Assembly: GCF_019511605.1 (NCBI RefSeq)
Contig: NZ_JAEUAV010000010.1
Span: forward strand, 124,001-188,000
Origin: Paraburkholderia phenoliruptrix
GTDB taxonomy: Bacteria; Pseudomonadota; Gammaproteobacteria; Burkholderiales; Burkholderiaceae
Length of the DNA: 64,000 bases
Direction of reading: 5' to 3'
Position 1 is the stretch's first letter, and each line of letters begins with the position of its first letter. This document shows, piece after piece, positions 1 to 6,711 of the stretch. The translations under genes and the position numbers were made by a program. The notes beneath the pieces were generated by a model. That model was given only the letters and a program-made list of their open reading frames with translations. It made no database searches and was not told the origin of the DNA.

Positions 1-553
1 GGTCAAGGGCGGGAACCAGGGAGTCGGGTGCATGCCATGCCGCGGGTTGACCGGGTGGGGATTATGCGTTGCGCGCGGCTTTGACTTCGGCGCTAAGTAT
101 TGAATGCTCCGCGGTGGCGAAGCGGCGCGCAGCTCGACGTGTCGTAAGCCAGTTACGGTCACTAATCTGCTCGATTCTTCGCGACCTTGGCTGATGCTGG
201 GTGTTGCTTTATCAAGACGGGGCGCGAAACTAAGAATCGCGTCGGTCAGGGCGGAAGTTGAGTTAAGGCATTTTCACAAATTCGCTTTTTTCTTCGCGCC
301 GCCCTTCTGTCGCAGGACCATCGGTCGAGTTTATGCAATATGCATGGATCGGTAGCAGAGCAAGCACTTCTTTCCTTTTTCGCAGCGGATCATCTATCAT
401 TTTTGCCACTTGCTCGACTGCGGCACGAGATGAATGCAAATCGAAAGGTTTGGGTAAGGGCTACTGCCGTTGGGTTAAAAGACGAGTCAGCGTCGGTATA
501 ACAACATTTCCTCATGGATCGAGGCCGAGACCAAAGCTGGGGTTACTGAACTT
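1..553. other. No recognisable gene before the defence island
   Basis: Short open frames occur here (for example 104-355 on the plus strand), but their translations are rich in Arg, Ser and Cys, show no motif, and have no convincing ribosome binding site. I see no tRNA or integrase that would mark an island edge. The last 100 bases presumably hold the promoter and 5' leader of the TIR gene starting at 554, but I could not pick a clear -35/-10 pair. Confidence 0.5.
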
Positions 554-1714
554 ATGAGCCTGTATGAACTGGCCATCCTAGGCAGCGCAACTGCTGTCAA
601 CCGGCGTCGCCTGAGCGCAACGATCGAAGCCATGATCGAGGATTTTGGCATGACGCTAGGGGCGGACGTGGTCATTCACGACGCGGCATCAACACAAACT
701 CGTGATGTCCGCGCCGCATTTGCAGCAGCCTATTTTGGTGGCGCCCCGTTGAGTGACGTCGAACCGGCGCGGGCGCTGGTCGTCGCTAGTGCGCCCGTTA
801 TCCCCACCGTTGCGCCCGGTCAGCAGTTTGGTGCAGTGATCCCGGATTTCCTTCAGTCGGCGAATGGCCTGACGCGCCGGGACGATGACCCCGAGATGAC
901 TGCGCTTGCCTCGGCGCTACTAGAATGCGTTGGGCTGCTGCGTCGCCAGCGACGTGTCTTCGTCAGCTATCGCCGGACCGAGTCTCGGGCGGCGGCCCTC
1001 CAGTTGCATGACCTGCTGTCATCGCGGGGCTTCGATGTGTTTCTCGACACGCACGACATCCGGCCCGGTGATCCGTTCCAGGATGTGCTCTGGCATCGAC
1101 TCGTTGACTCGGACGTCATGGTCATGCTCGATACACCAGAGTATTTCGACAGCCGCTGGACCCGTCAGGAAATCGGGCGGGCGAGGGCCAAGGAAATTCA
1201 GGTTCTGCGCGTCATCTGGCCTGAGCACGTCCCGACGAAACTCACTGACCTGTCAGAGACCGTGTACCTTGACGTCGGCGATCTCGAAGGGGCTGATGGC
1301 CCGATCGCGCATGCAACGGCTGATTCCATCGTATTGCGGATCGAGCGACTGCGCAGTCGCAGCATCGCTTCGCGGTACATGTCGATCACCGGAAAGTTGC
1401 GCGCGGATGTCGAAAAGATCGGTGGCTCGATAGAAGCGATCGGCGCGCACCGCGCCATCGCGCTACGCCTGCTTGACGACAGGAAGATCTGGGCCTACCC
1501 GATCGTTGGGATTCCCACTGCGGAGACGCTTCATGATGTCGCAGACAAGGCGCAGCGTGCGGCGCAGCGCGAAGCCCCCGTGCTCGTCTATGACCACATT
1601 GGCATCCGCGATGCCTGGACTTCGCACCTGCGCTGGCTTGACGAGCATATCCGCGCGGTTCGCGCGATCAAGGTCTCCGAGGCGGGGTGGACACTTGCTG
1701 CGTGGGAAGACTGA
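554..1714 (+). CDS. TIR-domain protein (TIR 1), paired with SLOG protein
   Basis: A 386-residue protein with a TIR domain at about residues 134-260. It has the opening strand VFVSYRR (135-141), the DVFLDTHDI loop (161-169), and W202 followed by E206 in WTRQEIGRA, which sits where the catalytic Glu of NAD-cleaving TIR enzymes lies. The N-terminal 130 residues (ELAILGSATAVN onward) and the C-terminal 120 residues match no family I can name. TIR domains of bacterial immune systems cleave NAD or make cyclic ADP-ribose isomers; that role is inferred here from the motif. The stop is followed after 2 bases by the ATG of the SLOG gene, so the two are almost certainly co-translated. The start at 554 is the first ATG and has only a weak upstream purine run. 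Confidence 0.85.
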   Translation: MSLYELAILGSATAVNRRRLSATIEAMIEDFGMTLGADVVIHDAASTQTRDVRAAFAAAYFGGAPLSDVEPARALVVASAPVIPTVAPGQQFGAVIPDFLQSANGLTRRDDDPEMTALASALLECVGLLRRQRRVFVSYRRTESRAAALQLHDLLSSRGFDVFLDTHDIRPGDPFQDVLWHRLVDSDVMVMLDTPEYFDSRWTRQEIGRARAKEIQVLRVIWPEHVPTKLTDLSETVYLDVGDLEGADGPIAHATADSIVLRIERLRSRSIASRYMSITGKLRADVEKIGGSIEAIGAHRAIALRLLDDRKIWAYPIVGIPTAETLHDVADKAQRAAQREAPVLVYDHIGIRDAWTSHLRWLDEHIRAVRAIKVSEAGWTLAAWED

Positions 1715-1716
1715 TC

Positions 1717-2379
1717 ATGAACGACGCCATCTTCCTTTCGGCCGGGGTCCCAGATCCGCGCAGGGGGCCCGACTATGCGGCGACTGCCGACAGCGTGGCG
1801 ATCGCCGCTGCCGTCTCGGCGCTCGTGCATGTCGTTCTCGGTCGCCGGGCGCTGGTCTGGGGCGGTCACCCCGGCATCACGCCGATGATCTGGGTCGTCG
1901 CGCAGGATATTGGCGTCCAGTACGAGAAGTGGGTCCGGCTTTATCAGTCGAGCTTCTTCAGGGATGAGTTTCCCGAAGAGAACGCGCGATTCCAGAACGT
2001 CACGTTCACCGACGCCGTGGAGGCGGACCGTGACAAAAGCCTGCTCCTGATGCGTGAACGCATGTTTTCCGAGAACCAGTTCAAGGCGGCCGTATTTATC
2101 GGCGGTATGGGCGGGATCGTGGAAGAGTATGAACTGTTCCGGCAACATCAGCCGCACGCCAGCGTGATCCCGGTGCTCTCAACGGGTGGCGCAGCACTGC
2201 GGCTGGCTGAACGCATCGGGCACCTGCCGGCGGACCTGTCGAATGATCACGACTATGTCGCGCTGTTCCATCGGTGTCTTGACATATCGGTAAAAGAGGA
2301 GCGCTATCCCACGCCTGACATGCAGCCCGATACGGTGGAGGATCGTTTCTGGACACCTCCTAGGAAGAAGGAATCCTGA
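1717..2379 (+). CDS. Stand-alone SLOG-domain protein (nucleotide sensor or enzyme)
   Basis: A 220-residue protein that looks like one Rossmann-like SLOG domain. It opens with IFLSAGVPDP (5-14), has WGGHPGITPM (48-57), and carries the family's glycine motif IGGMGGIVEEYEL (128-140) with a conserved-type Glu. SLOG domains bind or process NAD-derived nucleotides; in ThsA of Thoeris, a SLOG domain senses the cyclic nucleotide made by a TIR partner. Here the SLOG protein is separate and lies 2 bases behind a TIR gene, so a signal-producer/sensor pair is a reasonable inference, though it has no fused effector such as SIR2. I chose the ATG at 1717 because an upstream in-frame start would lie inside the TIR gene. 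Confidence 0.75.
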   Translation: MNDAIFLSAGVPDPRRGPDYAATADSVAIAAAVSALVHVVLGRRALVWGGHPGITPMIWVVAQDIGVQYEKWVRLYQSSFFRDEFPEENARFQNVTFTDAVEADRDKSLLLMRERMFSENQFKAAVFIGGMGGIVEEYELFRQHQPHASVIPVLSTGGAALRLAERIGHLPADLSNDHDYVALFHRCLDISVKEERYPTPDMQPDTVEDRFWTPPRKKES

Positions 2380-2413
2380 TGGATGGCAACGACCGTGCGG
2401 GAAGTGGCGGCTG

Positions 2414-2536
2414 ATGACAGTCGTCGCGCTGGTCCGGATCAAGTTGTCTGTGTTTCAGGGAGCGGCCGACGGCGGCCAGTTTTTGATCAGATTGAGAACA
2501 GTTTTCCAAAATGCAGTCGATCGTGCAAAGCGGTGA
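2414..2536 (+). CDS. Possible 40-aa short ORF in the SLOG-TIR gap
   Basis: The SLOG stop (TGA, 2377-2379) overlaps an ATG at 2379 that opens an 11-codon frame ending in TGA at 2412-2414. That stop overlaps another ATG at 2414, which opens a 40-codon frame beginning MTVVALVRIKLSV and ending at 2536. The chained stop-start overlaps could support translational coupling across the gap to the next TIR gene, or could be chance. No domain is recognisable and there is no Shine-Dalgarno sequence other than coupling. Confidence 0.2.
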   Translation: MTVVALVRIKLSVFQGAADGGQFLIRLRTVFQNAVDRAKR

Positions 2537-2576
2537 CGATCGTCGACGTTTGTCATACGTCTACGGGGGGCGGGAA

Positions 2577-3044
2577 GTGGCAGAACAAAGAAACGTATTT
2601 ATCAGTCACGTCCATGAGGACGATGCGGGGCTCCAGAAGTTCAAGAATCTGCTGGCGCCAAAAGGCGTTGACGTCCGGGATTCCTCGATTCACACGGGGA
2701 AATTCAACAATGCGACCGACGAGCACTACATCAAGACGCAGATCCTCGCGCCTGCGATCAACTGGGCTGGCGTGTTCGTCTGCTACGTCTCCCCGCTCAC
2801 GAAGGACAGTAAATGGGTGAACTGGGAGATCGAATATGCGGCCAAGCAGGGGAAGCGTATCGTCGGCGTCTGGGAGCATGGCGAGAGGGAATGCGATCTT
2901 CCCGAGGCGTTGAAGCAGTATGCCGATGCGATGGTGGGCTGGAATGGCGATGCCATCATCGATGCGATCAACGGCAAGGACACGTGGGAAAAGCCGGATG
3001 GCGGTCCCTGCGATCCGGTCCCCCTCAAGCGGCATCCCTGCTGA
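2577..3044 (+). CDS. ThsB-like TIR protein (TIR 2)
   Basis: With a GTG start at 2577 the protein has 155 residues and is a single TIR-like domain of the MTH538/ThsB type. It has NVFISHVHEDD (6-16), DVRDSSIHTGK (32-42), YIKTQI (51-56), AGVFVCYVSP (64-73), and W80-V-N-W-E84 with the candidate catalytic Glu, followed by GKRIVGVW. In Thoeris, proteins of this type make a cyclic ADP-ribose signal on phage infection; that activity is assumed by homology. I prefer the GTG because a purine-rich Shine-Dalgarno (GGGGGGCGGGA) lies just before it; an in-frame start at 2511 would add 22 residues outside the domain. The stop overlaps the next ATG (TGATG at 3042-3046), starting a tight four-gene run. Confidence 0.8.
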   Translation: MAEQRNVFISHVHEDDAGLQKFKNLLAPKGVDVRDSSIHTGKFNNATDEHYIKTQILAPAINWAGVFVCYVSPLTKDSKWVNWEIEYAAKQGKRIVGVWEHGERECDLPEALKQYADAMVGWNGDAIIDAINGKDTWEKPDGGPCDPVPLKRHPC

Positions 3045-3670
3045 TGGCCCGCGTTCACTCTTACGTGGTGCGCTACGACAGCGGCTTCGCGCCCAATCCC
3101 TTCTACGGCTACTGCACACTCGCCACCTGCAAGCCCTCGATCCGGCGCAGCGCGTCCGTTGGCGATTGGGTGGTTGGCAGCGGCAGCAACGATCGAAGCG
3201 TGCGTCGTGGCGGGCATCTGGTGTACGCGATGCGGGTCACGGACACGCTTACATTCGATGAATATGGCGCAGATCCGCGTTTCGGCCCGAAAAAGCCGTT
3301 TCGTCACGGAAGCCGCAAGCAAAGTTGTGGCGACAACATCTACTTCAGAGACGGGCCGCAGGCACCGTGGGAACAGCGCGATTCATTCCATTCGCTGCCC
3401 GACGGCTCGCTCAATCCGGAACACGTGTGTAGGGACACGGGTGTAAACCGGGTGCTGGTCAGCGACGACTTTGTTTATTTTGGCGGCGAGGGTCCCGCGT
3501 TTCCCGAAGACCTGAAAGACCAGCAAGGTCGTCCGCTGTGCAAGTCGGGGATCGGCCTGACGACGTTCGACGATCCATTGCTGGTCGCCGGCCTTGAACA
3601 GTGGATTCGCAGTCTGGGGGCGACGGGGTATCAGGGCGCGCCGTTCGAATGGTTGACGCTTCGCAGGTGA
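3044..3670 (+). CDS. Nmad2-like nucleotide-modification-associated protein
   Basis: A 208-residue protein whose N-terminal half has a pattern I associate with nucleotide modification associated domain 2: SYVVRYDSGFAPNPF near residues 6-20, then YGYCTLATCKPSIRR, GDWVVGSGS and HLVYAMRV. Nmad families were defined by their association with DNA base-modification and nucleotide-conflict loci; their biochemical activity is unknown. A PUA/ASCH-like modified-base-reading fold is one possibility that I cannot test. The ATG overlaps the upstream stop (TGATG), and the MazG gene follows after 3 bases, so this is an integral operon member. The Nmad2 subfamily label is from memory. Confidence 0.65.
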   Translation: MARVHSYVVRYDSGFAPNPFYGYCTLATCKPSIRRSASVGDWVVGSGSNDRSVRRGGHLVYAMRVTDTLTFDEYGADPRFGPKKPFRHGSRKQSCGDNIYFRDGPQAPWEQRDSFHSLPDGSLNPEHVCRDTGVNRVLVSDDFVYFGGEGPAFPEDLKDQQGRPLCKSGIGLTTFDDPLLVAGLEQWIRSLGATGYQGAPFEWLTLRR

Positions 3671-3673
3671 TCG

Positions 3674-4813
3674 ATGAAGAAGGAAGGCACCCTATTGTTG
3701 TCCGACTACGCGGCGCAGATTGCACCCACAGACGTTCTTGGCCGGAGCGATTTCAGCCCCGTGCTCCAGGGGCTGTATGGCGAGGTCGGCGGGATCATGA
3801 CGACGGCCAAGAAGCACGTGCGTGAGCAATCCGCCTTCCCGGGGTTCCGCAAGGCCGCAGAAGAAGAATTCGGCGATACCCTGTGGTATCTGGCTGCCAT
3901 CTGCCGACGACTCGACGTCCCGCTTGAAGAAGTGTTCGCCGAGGCGGCGAATCACGGCAACTTCAGGAACGTGGGAGCGGCGAGCGACGTCATGGAAGGC
4001 GCGATGGCCTACATCGCGGTGCCGGTCGCCGTTCCGGTTCCGCTTGACACGACGTTGGTGCGACTGGGGCAGTCGGCCGCAGCCCTGCTCGGATCGGTCG
4101 CTCCGGATCGCTCCAGTCTGGTCGCATTTGCCCGGGCCTATCTGGATGCGATGCATGCGGCAAAACTCGCTTTCTCGGACGTGGCGCGTGGCAATATCCG
4201 GAAAGCGCGCGGGGCGTTTCTGGAGCCCGGGACGGCCGATCTGGCCAGCCTTGATTTCGACAGGGCGTTCGGACGCGAAGAGCAGTTGCCCAGGGAATTC
4301 CGGATCAGGGTCAACCAGCGCGGCAGCGGCAAGAGCTACCTTCAGTGGAACGACGTTTTCATCGGGGATGCTCTGACCGACAACATCGCGGACCGCGATG
4401 GTTACCGGTTTCACGACGTCTTTCATTTCGCGTATGCGGCGATATTGCACTGGTCGCCGGTGATGCGCGCGTTGATCAAGCATAAGCGAAAGAGCAATTC
4501 GAGGTACGATGAAGAGCAGGATGGCGGGCGGGCGATCGTTGTTGAAGAAGGGCTTACGGCCTGGATTTTCTCGAAGGCCAAGGAACTCAATTTCTTCGAG
4601 AACCAGAAGAAGGTTTCTCTTGGGATCCTGAAGACCATCGGTGAATTCGTGAATGGCTACGAAGTCGAAAAATGCCCGCTCAAGCTTTGGGAGCGGGCGA
4701 TCCTGGACGGCTATGCGGTATTCCGTCAAATGAAAGAAAACGAAGGTGGCTGGATCGTTGGTAGTCGGGAACAACGTACCATTGCCTATCTGCCACTTGA
4801 GCCAATGGAATGA
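3674..4813 (+). CDS. MazG NTP pyrophosphohydrolase with MazG C-terminal domain
   Basis: A 379-residue two-part protein. Residues about 28-95 are an all-alpha MazG-type pyrophosphohydrolase: LYGEVGGIMTTAKK (34-47) gives the first acidic helix and AAEEEFGDTLWYLA (61-74) the metal-binding EE..D helix. The first motif reads E-V-G-G rather than the usual E-x-x-E, so one acidic ligand may differ. The rest (about 100-379), with WNDVFIGDALTDN, GYRFHDVFHFAYAAILHWSP and EEGLTAWIF, resembles the MazG C-terminal domain seen in defence loci. MazG enzymes hydrolyse NTPs or dNTPs, including non-canonical ones. The gene lies between an Nmad-like gene and a UDG-fold gene, with an ATGA overlap to the latter. 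Confidence 0.75.
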   Translation: MKKEGTLLLSDYAAQIAPTDVLGRSDFSPVLQGLYGEVGGIMTTAKKHVREQSAFPGFRKAAEEEFGDTLWYLAAICRRLDVPLEEVFAEAANHGNFRNVGAASDVMEGAMAYIAVPVAVPVPLDTTLVRLGQSAAALLGSVAPDRSSLVAFARAYLDAMHAAKLAFSDVARGNIRKARGAFLEPGTADLASLDFDRAFGREEQLPREFRIRVNQRGSGKSYLQWNDVFIGDALTDNIADRDGYRFHDVFHFAYAAILHWSPVMRALIKHKRKSNSRYDEEQDGGRAIVVEEGLTAWIFSKAKELNFFENQKKVSLGILKTIGEFVNGYEVEKCPLKLWERAILDGYAVFRQMKENEGGWIVGSREQRTIAYLPLEPME

Positions 4814-5472
4814 AGATCCATCCGTTTGTTGAGGCAGTGGCCTCGCTGCAGTTTGAAGACTGTTTCAATCCCTATTCGGATCGTTGCGAAGTGCATGACC
4901 GGCGTGACGCGCCGCGTCGCCGCGCAGCCGCGCTTTCCGCCATGGTGCGGTGCGCGGTGCAGGAGCCAGTGGACGCAATCTGGATCGGGCGGGACCTGGG
5001 ATACCGGGGAGGGCGTCGTACAGGGCTGGCGCTGACTGACGACGTCCATATCAGTCAGCATGCCAGACGATGGAATCTTGAGCTTTCCGAAGAGCGCCCG
5101 ACGAAAGGCAGCGCGGTGTCGGAACGGACTGCCGCGGTGATATGGAACATGCTGGAGCACATTGATGCCCGCATTTTCCTGTGGAATGTCTTCCCGCTTC
5201 ATCCGCATGATGCGGGCGATCCCTTCTCCAACCGGCAACATAATGCCCGCGAACGACGCGCCGGGGAAGAACTGCTGCAGCAACTCATCGTCCTGCTACG
5301 GCCGGCCCGGATTGTTGCCATCGGCAACGACGCCGCAGCCGCGGCGAATCGCATTACCGGTTCTGTGCCTGTGATCTGCGTGAGACACCCCAGCTATGGA
5401 GGACAGACGCAGTTTCAGCAGCAGATCGCCGATCTGTATGGACATTCGGCGAGGGCGGACTCACTGTTTTGA
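4810..5472 (+). CDS. Uracil-DNA-glycosylase-superfamily protein
   Basis: A 220-residue protein of the UDG superfamily by motif layout. The Gly-rich active-site segment is IGRDLGYRGGRRTG (59-72), followed by ALTDD. LWNVFPLHP lies in the middle, and the C-terminal segment is VAIGNDAAAAANR then VRHPSYGG, matching the HPS-type motif of UDG folds. UDGs remove uracil or other bases from DNA; some relatives act on modified bases. The coupling with MazG and Nmad genes suggests base or nucleotide surveillance rather than housekeeping repair (inference). The start ATG overlaps the MazG stop (ATGA). Substrate is unknown; the motif spacing differs from classic family 1 enzymes. Confidence 0.7.
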   Translation: MKIHPFVEAVASLQFEDCFNPYSDRCEVHDRRDAPRRRAAALSAMVRCAVQEPVDAIWIGRDLGYRGGRRTGLALTDDVHISQHARRWNLELSEERPTKGSAVSERTAAVIWNMLEHIDARIFLWNVFPLHPHDAGDPFSNRQHNARERRAGEELLQQLIVLLRPARIVAIGNDAAAAANRITGSVPVICVRHPSYGGQTQFQQQIADLYGHSARADSLF

Positions 5473-5561
5473 CCCGTTACGTGGCATTTGTCGGCAGTGA
5501 TGCAGTGAGAGCCGAGCAATTTTGAAGTGTTTGCTTGATTGGAAATTCTGACAGAAGCGAC

Positions 5562-6497
5562 ATGGACGACAAGAAAGCAGTCTTTATTTCGTATGCTTGG
5601 GGCGGAGTGCTTGATAGGAAAGAGGAGTTGCGAACGGATATCGTGACCTCCCTTTCAACTGAATTCTCAGTTTTCTGGGATCGTCGCAGCATTTCGTTTG
5701 GCGAAGTGCCCGAAGAAGTAGTATCGAACGCTTTGCAAAGGCGGCCACTTGTCGTCTTTTGTCTGTGCGACGAGGAATACATCGCGGCTGCGTCCACGGT
5801 CGACTCGGGTGTATACCGCGAGCTCGCAATATTGGCGCAGATTTCGGCTTCAAAAGAGGTGCGTGTAGTTCCAGTCCTGCTTGATGGCGAATGTCTTCCC
5901 AGGTTACCTGCGCCACTTTCCGGTCGAGTGCCTCTCGACATCTCTGAGGTATACGCGCGGGGTCTCAAGCTAGGTCAAACGATGTGGGCCGTTGCGTCGG
6001 GTGCGTCTCAGGAAGATGTAACCAGGTCGCTGTCCGAGCAACTTCGTCGTGCAAATGTGCGGGATAAGGCAACGGCTTATTTTCGCGACTCGCCAACCAG
6101 CCTATATGGTTGCGGCCGTACTCACGTAGTTGAGGACGGCCTGGGGAGAATTTTGCGGCCGCCGCAGTGGATGATGGATCGCATAGAGTGGAAGCGAAGG
6201 CTATTGGAGGAGGACGATGCTTTCTGGCCGACAAAGGGAATTTGGCAATGGCATCGCGGTACGGCCTCCTCGGGACTGTGTGCGTTGGGAATGGCGGCGT
6301 GTGCCGCGTTCTTCCCAAAGGAACCAGACGCCGACTATGTAAAAGCGATCGCGCGGGCGGGTATTCTTCTCGCGGAAGGTTTTTTCTCGTTCCACAATAC
6401 AAACGAACCCTTCACGCTCGAACCGGAAGAACTTGTTAACACGTTGATCTCCAGGGATGGCATTGACACGTTGGAGCGCCTCCTCCCATCGGTCTAA
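5562..6497 (+). CDS. TIR-domain protein (TIR 3) with unknown C-terminal region
   Basis: With the ATG at 5562 the protein has 311 residues. A TIR domain covers about 1-140: AVFISYAWGG (6-15), FSVFWDRRSISFGE (35-48), VVFCLCDEEYI, and YRELAIL with E87 in the place of the catalytic Glu. The remainder has no motif I recognise; it ends in a helix-rich region with AFFPKEPDADYVKAI. A TTG at 5535 would add nine residues outside the domain. It lies 89 bases after the UDG gene with no clear terminator between, and 214 bases before the giant NTPase gene, so it could belong to either unit. NADase function is inferred from the motif only. Confidence 0.75.
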   Translation: MDDKKAVFISYAWGGVLDRKEELRTDIVTSLSTEFSVFWDRRSISFGEVPEEVVSNALQRRPLVVFCLCDEEYIAAASTVDSGVYRELAILAQISASKEVRVVPVLLDGECLPRLPAPLSGRVPLDISEVYARGLKLGQTMWAVASGASQEDVTRSLSEQLRRANVRDKATAYFRDSPTSLYGCGRTHVVEDGLGRILRPPQWMMDRIEWKRRLLEEDDAFWPTKGIWQWHRGTASSGLCALGMAACAAFFPKEPDADYVKAIARAGILLAEGFFSFHNTNEPFTLEPEELVNTLISRDGIDTLERLLPSV

Positions 6498-6711
6498 AAT
6501 GCCGCCGAGTAATTTGGAATCTCCGGCGTCTGCGCTTGTTGCGTTCAACATCAGGACGACGTTCGGCCACCAGTGCCGGCCATGGTGGGCGGCAACAGCA
6601 GCGTAAGCTGGATCGCCGAGTGACCTCTTCTCAGGAGGATGTCCGCCAAGGCGAATACCTAACGGGCGCTCAGGTTCCGGTTCACTGCACTGAAATAACC
6701 CAGGATATTCC

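Noticed and set aside
104..355. 83-codon frame before the first TIR gene
   Set aside because: No motif, weak start, and composition typical of non-coding frames.
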